A DNA stretch of 64,000 bases. Origin: Rhodopseudomonas_A palustris_F (lineage in GTDB: Bacteria > Pseudomonadota > Alphaproteobacteria > Rhizobiales > Xanthobacteraceae). Below, in pieces: positions 51,951-61,690 of the stretch. The notes under the pieces are model-generated. The model was not told the origin of the DNA. It did no database searches and was given only the letters and a program-made list of their open reading frames with translations. The first letter of the stretch is position 1, and each line of letters begins with the position of its first letter. The stretch is taken from positions 682,001 to 746,000 of the forward strand of contig NC_007925.1 in the NCBI RefSeq assembly GCF_000013745.1, in the 5' to 3' direction. Both the position numbers and the translations under genes were made by a program.

Positions 51951-52404
51951 TGAGCCAACCTGCGCCCGGCGATGCGTTGTCCGGTGATAACCTTTTGCGA
52001 CCTCGTCCGATACCGTTAGTATCGAGAAACAGCGCGGCTCAGGCAACGTAAAGACCTCATTAATATTAATTTGGGCGGACACGTCGGGTTCCGCTGATCC
52101 GCGGCCATCGCCGCGCCGCCATCGCGATGCTGCTTGCGGCACGTCGTCGCTGTCATGATCGGCGAAGCTGCCCGGGGGTGATCTTTAAGACGAATGCGGC
52201 ATCGTTGATGGGCGCCGCGAGGCCCCTCGCTGCGAGCCGGCGGGGCTGGCAGGTCGAACGCCGCATTACAATGCTGTTTACCATTGCGCCATGTGATCGG
52301 CGTCTGGAAAGACATCTTTGATTTGATTTGATTGATTGTGTCCGAATATTTCCGTGCGGGTTCGACCAACACTAGGTAGTCGATATATTGCCAACAGGCT
52401 TTAG
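51951..52404. other. Divergent intergenic region, no gene recognised
   Basis: About 450 bases between the GNAT and deacetylase genes. It is locally AT-rich (TTAATATTAATTTG near 52060-52073; TTTGATTTGATTGATTG near 52317-52333), consistent with promoters. No open frame looks like a gene. Confidence 0.5.
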
Positions 52405-53154
52405 ATGACCATGTTGTCCCATGCCAAAGCCCGGATTAACAATCGTCTCGCGCGGCTGGTGGGCACCACGCCGTTTCGTCTCCTCAACCAGAAGCCGATG
52501 GTCAGCTTCACCTTCGATGACGTGCCCAAGACTGCCGTCACGGTGGGAGCCGAGATTCTCAAGGAATACTCATCGCTAGGCACCTTCTACGTTGCGGGTA
52601 GTCTGCTCGACTCGCCGTCGCCGCTGTGGACCGCAGCCAGCGGCGACGACATCGTGGCGCTGCATCGCGACGGTCACGAGATCGGATGCCACACCTTCTC
52701 GCATCGACAGACCTGCGATCTCGACGCCGCGGCGATGGCGGCGGAGATCGAACGCAACGGCCGCTTCCTGCGCTCGCTCGACGACACCATCCGGATCGAG
52801 AATTTTGCCTATCCCTTCGGCGTCGCCGCCGTGCTGCGAAAGTCCCAGCTTGGCACCATGTTCCGGTCAAGTCGCGGCATCTTTCCCGGCGTCAACAGCG
52901 GCAAGGTGGATCTGCAATTTCTCTATGCGATACCGTTGATCAGTGGGCAGATCGATTGCGATGCGATCGATCGGACTTACGACGAAGCGCTGCGTTGCAA
53001 CGGCTGGGTGGTGTTCTACGGCCACGACGTGGCGGCCTCGCCGAGCCCTTATGGCTGCTCGCCGCAGCTGCTGCGGCACGCACTCGAGGCCGCGTCGCGG
53101 CGGAACATCCAAGCGCTGACGATGTCGCAGGCGCTGAGCTCGGCCGGCGCATAA
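52405..53154 (+). CDS. Polysaccharide deacetylase (CE4, NodB-like)
   Basis: A 249-residue NodB-homology domain protein without a clear signal peptide. The metal/catalytic motif TFDD is at 36-39 and the zinc-binding HTFSH at 96-100; FAYPFG (about 134-139) is motif 3 and VVFYGHD near 210 the C-terminal His motif. It removes N- or O-acetyl groups from a carbohydrate. In this locus it may modify the repeat unit in the cytoplasm. The ATG lacks a strong ribosome site. Confidence 0.82.
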   Translation: MTMLSHAKARINNRLARLVGTTPFRLLNQKPMVSFTFDDVPKTAVTVGAEILKEYSSLGTFYVAGSLLDSPSPLWTAASGDDIVALHRDGHEIGCHTFSHRQTCDLDAAAMAAEIERNGRFLRSLDDTIRIENFAYPFGVAAVLRKSQLGTMFRSSRGIFPGVNSGKVDLQFLYAIPLISGQIDCDAIDRTYDEALRCNGWVVFYGHDVAASPSPYGCSPQLLRHALEAASRRNIQALTMSQALSSAGA

Positions 53155-53190
53155 ACGCTTTATTTGCCTTTCTGCGAAATACTGCGGTCG

Positions 53191-53202
53191 GCACATGGTT
53201 AA
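53191..53202 (+). promoter_or_regulatory. GCACATGGTTAA element upstream of the Wzc-like gene
   Basis: This 12-mer is identical to 44865-44876, upstream of the flippase. It holds TTAACCAT on the other strand, the CtrA half-site of alphaproteobacteria. It lies 102 bases before the gene start. Confidence 0.4.
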
Positions 53203-53303
53203 TTTTGCGTTCTGTGGCAACGGCGACGCGTCCGGGGCCACATGCGATAGCGAGACTTTTGCATTGTCCGACGAGGCCACCGGCACAACGGAAGCAGGGA
53301 TCA

Positions 53304-55598
53304 ATGCTGGCATATGATCAGCCGATAGCTGCGCAGCCTTTGGCAAGACCACGGCCGCCGACGGCTGCGGGCTTTACCGTTGCCGATCTGGTCGAGCTGC
53401 TGTGGCGCCGCAAGGCGGCGATCGCGATGGCGGCGCTGATCGGCGGCTGCGTGGCGGTGATGGTCGGCAAGAGTCTGACGCCGCGCTATTTGGCGACGGC
53501 GCAGCTCTACGTCGATCCCCGCGAGTTGCAGCTGGTCGACCGCGAATTGACGCCGCGCGCGCAGGATGTCTCCGGGTTGGCGATGATGGTCGAAAGCCAG
53601 GCCCGACTGATCACCTCGAACAACGTGCTGCTGCCGGTGATCGACCAGCTTCGGCTCGAACAGGATCCGGAGTTCGGCGGGGCGTCCGACGGACTGATGA
53701 GCGCGTTGCTGGGCCTCGCCGGCTTCGGCAGCAAACCGTCGGTCGATGCGAACGCCGTCAAGATGGCGGTGTTGGAGATTCTCAACCGACACATCGCCGT
53801 GAAGCGCGCCGACCGCAGCTTCATCGTCGACATCGACGTCTGGTCGCGCGACCCGGCCAAGGCAGCCCTGCTCGCCAACACGATTTCCGCCGCCTATCTC
53901 GCCGAGTCCCGGCAGTCGCAAGCGGCGGCCGCGCGTCGCGCCACCACCGACCTTTCCGGCCGGCTGAAGGAACTGCAGGCCAGGCTGCGCAGCGCGGAAA
54001 ACGCATTGGCGGTCTACAAGGCGCAGAACAATTTCGTCGGCACCCAGGACACCCTGGTCAGCGACCAGCAGCTGTCGGCGAGCACCCAGCGGCTCGCGGC
54101 GGCGCGCGCCCAGACGCTCGACGCCCAAGCCCGTTACGACCAGATGGAGAGCAGCCGGCGCGCCGCCGCGGATGCCGGCGCCATTCCGGAGGCGCTGCAA
54201 TCCCCCACCATCGCCAGCCTGCGGTCGCAATATGCCGAGACCCGGCGGCGCTACGCCGAATTGGTCGGCGAATTGGGGCCCCGGCATCCGGCGCTGAAGA
54301 ACATGGAAAAGCAGGTCGAGGACCTGCGGCGAACCATCACCGAAGAAGTCAGCCGCTTCGCGCAGTCGGCCAAGAACGATCTCACCCGTGCCCGCGACTA
54401 TGAGGCGTCGTTGACCAAGGCGCTCGAAGAGCAGAAGCGCCAGAGCGTCGATCTCAGCCAGGCCTCGGTCCGGCTGCGCGAACTGGAACGCGACGTCGAG
54501 GCCAGCGGCAGCGTCTATCAGTCGTTCCTGAAACGCTCGCGGGAAACCGAGGAGCAGGAAAGCCTGAATACCTCGAGTGCGCGGATCATCGGCGAGGCGA
54601 ATCCGCCGCAGCGCCGGATATTCCCGCCGGCCATGAGCATGCTGGCGATGCTCGGCTTCGCGCTCGGCGGGTTCGCGGCTGCGGCCGGGACCCTTGTGCT
54701 CGAACGGCTGCGACAGCCGCAAGCGGTGCCGCCGAGCTCGCCCGGGGTGCCGGAGGCGAGCCCGCCATCGTCACCGTCGAAGCCTGCCGCGACCGCTCAG
54801 CCGGCGGTCAAGCTGGCGCCGGTGTTGCGGGAAAAGCCGCTGATCGCCCGCCTGCAACCGAGCGATGTGTTGCTGACGCTGAATGGAATTTTGTCCGGCG
54901 CCGACACCGCCGACGTCACCAGCATCGGCTGGCCGACGCTCCGCGCCGGGCTTGCGATGACGCCGTTCCTGGACGCGATGCGTCAGCTCCGCGCCGCCGC
55001 GCTGCGACGTTCCGGAGGAGTGGTGCCGGTTATTGCGGTGATCGGACCGCCGAGCGGAGAGGATCGGGCGATTACTACGCTCAACATCGCACTGGCCGCC
55101 GCGCGCGACGGCGCCAAGGTGCTGCTGGTCGATGCCGATCCATTGCAGCACGTCTTGTCCGACAAATTCGCCGCGATGCGTAAGGACGACAGCGGCAGCG
55201 GTCGCTGGCCTCGCTTCGCCGAACGGACGACGCCGCCGATCGTGACCGTCAACGGCATCAGCATCGTGACGCTGCCGAAATCAGCGGACGCCAAGCCGAA
55301 CGCCACGGCGAGCGCCAAGAGAATTCGCAACGCGATCACGCAAGCCCGCGCCGGGCAAGGCTACGATCTCGTCATCCTCGACGGACCGACGTTGCCCGGG
55401 AGCGAGCTGCATCGCGAGCTGTTGGCGCCTGACGACGACATCGTCGTGGTGCTGCCGGCCGCCTCGGATATCAATCGCTGCATGGATGACGTGATCGCGG
55501 CATTGGACGGAGCGGAACACGCCATCATCGGCGTCGTGCTCAATGAACTTCCGTCGACCGACGACAAGCACCAGCAGCAGATCCGGCAATCCGCCTGA
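53304..55598 (+). CDS. Wzc/ExoP/GumC-like polysaccharide co-polymerase with degenerate kinase domain
   Basis: A 764-residue inner-membrane protein. It has an N-terminal Wzz domain with TM1 (about 38-56), a long coiled-coil periplasmic region (about 210-410, with PRHPALKNMEKQVEDLRR) and TM2 (about 448-470). A Pro/Ser-rich linker leads to a C-terminal BY-kinase-like domain (about 575-750). In that domain the Walker A loop reads GPPSGEDR (581-588): the GKS/T is lost. Walker A' VDADP (609-613) is kept and no C-terminal tyrosine cluster is present. It should control chain length and export, with kinase activity doubtful. Confidence 0.87.
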   Translation: MLAYDQPIAAQPLARPRPPTAAGFTVADLVELLWRRKAAIAMAALIGGCVAVMVGKSLTPRYLATAQLYVDPRELQLVDRELTPRAQDVSGLAMMVESQARLITSNNVLLPVIDQLRLEQDPEFGGASDGLMSALLGLAGFGSKPSVDANAVKMAVLEILNRHIAVKRADRSFIVDIDVWSRDPAKAALLANTISAAYLAESRQSQAAAARRATTDLSGRLKELQARLRSAENALAVYKAQNNFVGTQDTLVSDQQLSASTQRLAAARAQTLDAQARYDQMESSRRAAADAGAIPEALQSPTIASLRSQYAETRRRYAELVGELGPRHPALKNMEKQVEDLRRTITEEVSRFAQSAKNDLTRARDYEASLTKALEEQKRQSVDLSQASVRLRELERDVEASGSVYQSFLKRSRETEEQESLNTSSARIIGEANPPQRRIFPPAMSMLAMLGFALGGFAAAAGTLVLERLRQPQAVPPSSPGVPEASPPSSPSKPAATAQPAVKLAPVLREKPLIARLQPSDVLLTLNGILSGADTADVTSIGWPTLRAGLAMTPFLDAMRQLRAAALRRSGGVVPVIAVIGPPSGEDRAITTLNIALAAARDGAKVLLVDADPLQHVLSDKFAAMRKDDSGSGRWPRFAERTTPPIVTVNGISIVTLPKSADAKPNATASAKRIRNAITQARAGQGYDLVILDGPTLPGSELHRELLAPDDDIVVVLPAASDINRCMDDVIAALDGAEHAIIGVVLNELPSTDDKHQQQIRQSA

Positions 55599-55797
55599 TC
55601 GACCGCCCGGGTGTGGAACAGGCTAAAAGACCGAGTAACAAATTCGCTCGCAGTCGCTGCAAAATTTCCCGGCTAATTTGCTACTTTCGCTTAACCCTTT
55701 CCGTTGAATGCCGTGGAGCGCCGACGGGGTCGTTGCTAGAGTTCGCGAGCATTTCCGGTTGAGACATGGGAGGGGCGTCCATGTGTAGGGGCCGATT

Positions 55798-56724
55798 GTG
55801 AGAACACAGATGTCAAAACAGCCCGACTCCGACAATCGATGGATTGAAGATGCGGTTGCTTTGGAGCAGCGCGCACCCGACCGCCGTGAGGCCGCCTTCG
55901 ATGCGACTCGCGCCGCCGCGGCGATCGAGCGGCGACTGGCCGGCGACCGCCGAAAGAACCGTTTCCGGAATTGGCGCCGCATCAACGTCGGCGGCTTGCC
56001 CGTTGCGGTGGTGGACACCCAGGAGTCCGCCAAGGCGATTGTCGACGAGGCGCTGGAACGGCGCGGCCTTTGGCGATATCCCGCCTATATCACCTCCACC
56101 AACGGCGAAGTGACGTCGCGCGTCGCGTTCGATGAGCAAGAGCGCTCGTTGTTCCTGGAGGCGGATGCGATTCACGCCGACGGCATGCCGCATGTGTTCG
56201 CTTCACGCATGAAGTGCGAGGTTGCGCTTCCGGAACGCGTCGCCACCACCGATCTGTTCTTCGACGTCGCAGCCGAAGCTTGTAGTCGCGGTGCGACGAT
56301 GTTTCTGCTCGGCGCCACCGAAGTCGCGAACAACCTCGCCGTGGAGCGCATCCGCGCGCAGTTTCCGGGGATCAAGCTGGTCGGACATCGCCACGGCTTC
56401 TTTGCCGACGAGCAGGAAGAAATCGCGGCCTGCGCCGAGATCGCGGCGCTGCAGCCGGATATTCTTTGGGTCTCGATGGGGGTGCCGCGCGAGCAGATGT
56501 TCGTGGTCCGACACCGCAGCCGATTGACCTCGGTGGGGGTGATCAAGACCTCGGGGGGATTGTTCGATTTCCTGTCGGGCTTGAAGCCGCGGGCTCCGCA
56601 ATGGATGCAGGCGATCGGGCTGGAATGGCTGTGGCGGGCGGCGCTCGAGCCGAAGCGGCTCGGCTGGCGCTACCTCAAGACCAACCCGATGGCGCTGTAT
56701 TTGCTGCTGACCAAATCGAAGTAG
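55798..56724 (+). CDS. WecG/TagA/CpsF-family glycosyltransferase
   Basis: A 308-residue protein with an unusual charged N-terminal extension (1-60) before the GT26 domain. Signatures are YITSTNGEVTSR, ADAIHADGMPHVFAS (acceptor/catalytic Asp region), FLLGATEVANNLAVERI, VSMGVPREQMFV and the C-terminal WMQAIGLEWLWRAALEPKRLGWRY. GT26 enzymes transfer N-acetylmannosaminuronic acid, N-acetylmannosamine or glucose to lipid-linked sugars. The GTG start at 55798 is chosen because AGGGG lies six bases upstream; an ATG at 55810 is possible. It closes the exopolysaccharide locus. Confidence 0.85.
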   Translation: MRTQMSKQPDSDNRWIEDAVALEQRAPDRREAAFDATRAAAAIERRLAGDRRKNRFRNWRRINVGGLPVAVVDTQESAKAIVDEALERRGLWRYPAYITSTNGEVTSRVAFDEQERSLFLEADAIHADGMPHVFASRMKCEVALPERVATTDLFFDVAAEACSRGATMFLLGATEVANNLAVERIRAQFPGIKLVGHRHGFFADEQEEIAACAEIAALQPDILWVSMGVPREQMFVVRHRSRLTSVGVIKTSGGLFDFLSGLKPRAPQWMQAIGLEWLWRAALEPKRLGWRYLKTNPMALYLLLTKSK

Positions 56725-56750
56725 CAATTCCAAACGACGCGTCCCGAAGC

Positions 56751-57447
<697 letters not shown>

Positions 57448-57455
<8 letters not shown>

Positions 57456-58230
57456 GCGCGGCCTCCCGCGCGCCGTGCTTGCCGAGATAGGCTTCCAGCA
57501 CCGCCGGATTGTCGCGCACCTCCTGCGGATTGCCCTCGATCAACGGCCGGCCTTGCACCAGCACCAGGATGCGATGCGAGATCTTCATCACCAGTTTCAT
57601 GTCGTGCTCGACCAGCACCACCGCGATGCCTTGCGCGGCGACGCGGCAGATCAATTTGTCGATCTCCTCGGTCTCCACCGCGTTGCAGCCGGCGGCGGGC
57701 TCGTCGAGCAGCAGCACCCGCGGCTCGGCCGCGAGTGCGCGCGCGATCTCCAGCCGCTTGCAGGCGCCATAGGACAATGAGCCGGCGAGCACGTCGGCGC
57801 TGTCGCGCAATCCGACTTGATCGAGAAAGCCCAACGCGGCCTCGCGCGTCGTCCGGTTCTGCCGCGTCACCGAGGGCAAACGCAACAGGTCGGCGAACAG
57901 GTTGCAGCGCTCCTGCAGATGGCGGCCGACCATGACGTTCTCGGCCGCGGTCATGCGCTGGAAGATCTGCAGGTTCTGGAAGGTGCGCGACAGCCCGCGC
58001 GCCGCCAGTGCGTCGGGCGCCAAGTCGGTGACGTCGCGCCCATCGAGTTCGACGCGGCCGTGGCTTGGCCGATACATCCCGGAAATCACGTTGAACAGCG
58101 TGGTCTTGCCGGCACCGTTCGGGCCGATGATGGAAAAGATCTGGCCCGCTGCAACCGCGAAGCCGACGCCATCAATCGCCTTGACGCCGCCGAACGAGAT
58201 GCCGATGTCGCTGGCCCTGAGGATCGTCAT
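57448..58230 (-). CDS. livG: HAAT-family ABC transporter ATPase LivG
   Basis: A 260-residue ABC ATPase: Walker A GPNGAGKT (36-43), signature LSYGACKRLEIARAL (a LivG-type variant), Walker B VLLLDEPAAGCN and the LivG C-terminal tail ending EAYLGKHGAREAARA. ATG 58230 overlaps the livM stop (ATGA), so translation is coupled. It works as a heterodimer with LivF. Confidence 0.92.
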
Positions 58231-59171
58231 TCGCGTGTCCTCGTCAACAGCTTCCACGCCATCGGCACCATGCCGTCGCGCATGAAGATCATCGACAGGA
58301 TGATGATCGCCCCGAGCATCAGGTTCTCGTAGTCCTGAAACACGGTGAGCATCTGCGGCAGCACGATCAGCACCGCGGCGCCGACGATCGAGCCCACCAC
58401 GGAGCCCAGCCCGCCCAGCACCACCATGGTGACGAGTTCGACAGAATGCAGGAAGCCGGCCTGATCCGGATTGATGAAGCCGTTCATCATCGCCAAAGCC
58501 GAGCCGGCGATCGAGCCGTAGACGGCGGCGATGACGAAGGCCTGCAGCTTGAAGCGGTTGACGTCGACGCCGGTGACGCGGGCGGCGATCTCGCTGTCGT
58601 GCAGCGCGCGAAACGCCCGGCCGGTCGGGGTGTCGTCGAGATTGAGCGCAATCCATGTGCCGATCAGCAGCAGCCCGCCCGTGATCCAATACCAGGTGGC
58701 CGAGCCCGAGGCGCGCCAGCCGAACAGCGACAGCTTGGCCACCGCCATGCCGTCCGGGCCGCCGGTCCATTGGCTTTCGGTGGTGATCACCATCGCCACC
58801 AGCACGCCGAAGCCGAGCGTGGCGATGGCGAGGTAGTGCCCCTTCAGCCGCAGGATCGGCCGGCCGACCAGAAACGCCAACAGCGCCGACAGCGCCGCGC
58901 CGATCAGAAGTGCCGCCAGCGACGGCAGGCCGAACTGCGCCGGCAGAATCGCCACCGCATAGGCGCCGATGCCGAAGAAGCCGGCATGGCCGAGGCTGAC
59001 TTGGCCGGCCTTGCCCATCAGGATATTCAACCCGATCGCGGCGAACGCCGAGACCCACACCAATGCGGCGACGCGCAGATAATAGCTCGAGGGAAACGCC
59101 AGCGGCAGCAGCGCGATCACCGCGGCGAGAACGATCAGGATGACATAGCGGTGATTGAGCTGGGCCATCAT
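58227..59171 (-). CDS. livM: HAAT-family ABC transporter permease LivM
   Basis: A 314-residue permease with about eight to ten helices and the LivM pattern: GLNILMGKAGQVSLGHAGFFGIGAYAVAIL near residues 47-76 and RAFRALHDSEIAARVTGVDVNRFKLQAFVIAA, the ATPase-coupling loop. It follows livH directly. Confidence 0.92.
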   Translation of the reverse strand: MMAQLNHRYVILIVLAAVIALLPLAFPSSYYLRVAALVWVSAFAAIGLNILMGKAGQVSLGHAGFFGIGAYAVAILPAQFGLPSLAALLIGAALSALLAFLVGRPILRLKGHYLAIATLGFGVLVAMVITTESQWTGGPDGMAVAKLSLFGWRASGSATWYWITGGLLLIGTWIALNLDDTPTGRAFRALHDSEIAARVTGVDVNRFKLQAFVIAAVYGSIAGSALAMMNGFINPDQAGFLHSVELVTMVVLGGLGSVVGSIVGAAVLIVLPQMLTVFQDYENLMLGAIIILSMIFMRDGMVPMAWKLLTRTRE

Positions 59172-60044
59172 TCAGACCCGGTCGACGCCGCGGCGGCCGA
59201 ACAGGCCCTGCGGCGCGGCGAACAGCACGCCGAGAATGACCAGGAAGGCGAAAGCGTCTTTGTAGGTCGAGCTGAGATAGCCGGCGCCGAAGGCCTCCAA
59301 CAGGCCGAGCAGCAGGCCGCCGGCGACCGCGCCGAGCGGATTGCCCATGCCGCCGAGCATCGCCGCGGCAAAGCCCTTCAGCGCCAACAACGTGCCGACG
59401 TCGTAGCTGGTCAGCGTGATCGGGGTAATCAAAATGCCGGCGATGGCGCCGATTGCCGCCGAGCCGCCGAACGCCAGCGCCATGACCGTGGAAGTGTTGA
59501 TGCCGACCAGCTTGGCGGCGAGCCGGTTGGCGGCGGTCGCCACCACCGCCTTGCCGAGCAGCGTGCGTTCCATGAACAAATACAGCAGCAGCACGATCAC
59601 CGCGGTGCCGCCGAGCACCCAGAAGCTTTGCGGCTGCACCGCGGCGCCGAACAGGCCGACCGGCGCGTCGCCGGAGAACGACGGCAATTTATGGAACTGC
59701 TTGTCGAACACGATCTGCGCCGCGCCGCGCAGCAGGATCGAGGCGCCGATGGTGATGATGATCAGCGACACCGCGGAAGCGCCGCGCGCCGGCGCGATCG
59801 CGCACCAATACAGCAACAGCCCGACCGCCACGGCAACGCCGATCGCGATCAAGGCAGCGAGCGGCAGCGGCACGCCTGCGGCCGAGGCGAACACCGTCAC
59901 CATGCCGCCCAGCATCACGAACTCGCCTTGCGCGAAATTCACCACGTCGGAGGCGTTGTAGATCAGCGTGAAGCCGAGCGCGACCAGCGCATAGACCGCG
60001 CCGACCGTCAGTCCGGACACCAAGAATTGCAGGAATTCAGCCAT
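59172..60044 (-). CDS. livH: HAAT-family ABC transporter permease LivH
   Basis: A 290-residue permease. GLTVGAVYALVALGFTLIYNASDVVNFAQGEFVMLGGM at the N-terminus and RLAAKLVGINTSTVMALAFGGSAAIGAIAG in the coupling region are diagnostic of LivH. The gap to livK (about 250 bases) holds a repeat, so livK and livHMGF may be unequally expressed. Confidence 0.93.
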   Translation of the reverse strand: MAEFLQFLVSGLTVGAVYALVALGFTLIYNASDVVNFAQGEFVMLGGMVTVFASAAGVPLPLAALIAIGVAVAVGLLLYWCAIAPARGASAVSLIIITIGASILLRGAAQIVFDKQFHKLPSFSGDAPVGLFGAAVQPQSFWVLGGTAVIVLLLYLFMERTLLGKAVVATAANRLAAKLVGINTSTVMALAFGGSAAIGAIAGILITPITLTSYDVGTLLALKGFAAAMLGGMGNPLGAVAGGLLLGLLEAFGAGYLSSTYKDAFAFLVILGVLFAAPQGLFGRRGVDRV

Positions 60045-60100
60045 GATGCCCGGGGGTCATTCCAAGTCGATGAGTGGTGTTGCCTACTTACAAAACGCGC

Positions 60101-60262
60101 CGTCATTCCGGGGCAGGAGCCGCGCCAGCGGCGAGTGACCCCGGAATCCATAACCCCTGTGCTCGAGTTTGCGAGCTGTTTCGGCCATGCGGGCCAAACG
60201 CCAAGGCGGGGAGTATGGATTCCGGGTTCGCTCGCCCTTCGGGCTCGCGCCCCGGAATGACG
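60101..60262. repeat. REP-like nested inverted repeat between livK and livH
   Basis: Outer arms CGTCATTCCGGGGC (60101-60114) and GCCCCGGAATGACG (60249-60262) are a perfect 14-bp inverted pair. Inner arms CCCGGAATCCATA (60140-60152) and TATGGATTCCGGG (60214-60226) are a perfect 13-bp pair. This looks like the interspersed palindromic repeats common in Bradyrhizobium/Rhodopseudomonas genomes. In mRNA it would fold into a long stem that could dampen livHMGF relative to livK. Confidence 0.8.
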
Positions 60263-60292
60263 GTGTTAGATCAGTGCGCAATTAATGCCGCC

Positions 60293-61492
60293 TCAGCTCC
60301 CCGACGGCAGCAGCGTCCAGTCGCCGCTCTTCACCTCCAACATGCGGAACGCGGAGAGGTCGAGGCCGAGGTGATCGGTTGGCGACATGGTGACGATGCC
60401 GCCGGTGCCGACGAAGCCTTTGGTCTTCTCGATCTCGTCGCGGATCTTCTTCGGGTCGGTGGAATTCGCCCGCTTCATCGCCTCGACCAAAATGAACAGC
60501 CCGTCATAGCCGTGGCCGCCGAAGGTCGAGACCGGCTGTTTGGTGCTGTCCTCATAGGTCTTCTTGTAGTCGACCACGACCTTCTTCTGCGGATCGCCGT
60601 CCGGCAGCTTGTCGCCGACCAACAGCGCCGCGGCGGGCAGCCGCACGCCTTCGGCCGCAGGACCGGCGAGGTCGATGAAGCTCTTCGAGGCGACACCATG
60701 GCTCTGGTACAGCGGCGTCGACGATAGGCCGAGCTGCGCGTAGTTGCGGGTGACGATCGCCGGGCCCTGGCCGAAGCCCGGATTGACCACCGCCTGGATG
60801 CCGGCGGTGCCCTTGATCTTGGTGAGCTGGGCGGTCATGTCGCTGTCGCGCGGGCCGTAGGTTTCCTCGGTGACGATCTGCACGCCATAGGTTGGCGCCA
60901 CCTTGACGCATTGCGCGCGCATCGAGGAGCCGAAGCCGTCGGTGCCGGAGATCAGCGCCGCCTTGGTGAAGCCGCGCTGCTTGATGTTTTCAAAGATCTT
61001 CTCGCAGGCCATCTTGTCGGTGTGCGGCGTCTTGAACACGTATTTGCGCACCGGCTCGATGATTTCGATGGCGCCGGCCAGCGAGATGAACGGGATCTGC
61101 GCCTCTTCGAACACCGGGATCATCGCCATGGTGGTGCCGGTGGTGGAGCCGCCGACCATCGCCACCACCTTGTCGTCCTCGATCAGCCGTGTCGCAAAGG
61201 TGCGCGCCTTGTTGGCGTCGCCGCCGTCGTCATAGACCACCAGCTCGATCTTCTTGCCGGCGACGCCGCCGGCGGCGTTGATCTTGTCGACATAGAGCTT
61301 CAGCGTCTTGTCCTCGGGGTCGCCGAGGAACGACGCCGGTCCGGTCACCGACAGCACCGAGCCGACCTTGACGGTTGCCTGCGCGAAAGCCGAAGGGACG
61401 ATGGCAAAGCCGGAGACGGCGACCGCTGCGAGCAGCCGGGTGATGTGTCGGCGCGTGGAATGCAAAGGCGTCAAACGCACTGATTGCGTCAT
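60293..61492 (-). CDS. livK: HAAT-family periplasmic substrate-binding protein LivK-like
   Basis: A 399-residue type I periplasmic binding protein. The signal peptide (about 15-38, AVAVSGFAIVPSAFAQA) is followed by VKVGSVLSVTGPASFLGDPEDKTLKLYVDKINAAGG. ATG 61492 has GGGAGGG about nine bases upstream; the frame extends 39 codons further without a ribosome site. This is the group often annotated as branched-chain amino acid-binding, yet relatives in soil and phototrophic bacteria bind aromatic acids. Divergent placement with paaG and a shared operator suggest phenylacetate or a similar ligand. Confidence 0.9.
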   Translation of the reverse strand: MTQSVRLTPLHSTRRHITRLLAAVAVSGFAIVPSAFAQATVKVGSVLSVTGPASFLGDPEDKTLKLYVDKINAAGGVAGKKIELVVYDDGGDANKARTFATRLIEDDKVVAMVGGSTTGTTMAMIPVFEEAQIPFISLAGAIEIIEPVRKYVFKTPHTDKMACEKIFENIKQRGFTKAALISGTDGFGSSMRAQCVKVAPTYGVQIVTEETYGPRDSDMTAQLTKIKGTAGIQAVVNPGFGQGPAIVTRNYAQLGLSSTPLYQSHGVASKSFIDLAGPAAEGVRLPAAALLVGDKLPDGDPQKKVVVDYKKTYEDSTKQPVSTFGGHGYDGLFILVEAMKRANSTDPKKIRDEIEKTKGFVGTGGIVTMSPTDHLGLDLSAFRMLEVKSGDWTLLPSGS

Positions 61493-61613
61493 GTCCAATT
61501 CCCTCCCTGTGTGGCTGCTCAGATTCTTTGAACGAGCTTGGCCGGCAAAACTGACGCATCTTATACGGCGCCGCGAGCGCCGATCGCACGTCATGCTTTC
61601 GGCTAGCAATATA

Positions 61614-61635
61614 ATTGACCGGACGGTTGGTCAAT
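61614..61635. promoter_or_regulatory. TetR-type operator between livK and paaG
   Basis: ATTGACC-GGACGGTT-GGTCAAT: perfect 7-bp arms around 8 bases, with ACCG-GA-CGGT nested inside. It is 56 bases from paaG and 122 from livK, so one repressor could govern both. PaaR-like TetR proteins use similar ACCG/CGGT palindromes. The regulator gene is not in this window. Confidence 0.65.
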
Positions 61636-61690
61636 AGTAACGTGCTCCTGCAAACGGCGAGCAAGTAATAAGCCGACGCGGAGTTCAAGG

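Noticed and set aside
58446..60260. 604-codon plus-strand frame opposite livM/livH
   Set aside because: Shadow of two permease genes; Asp/Arg/Gln-rich without structure.
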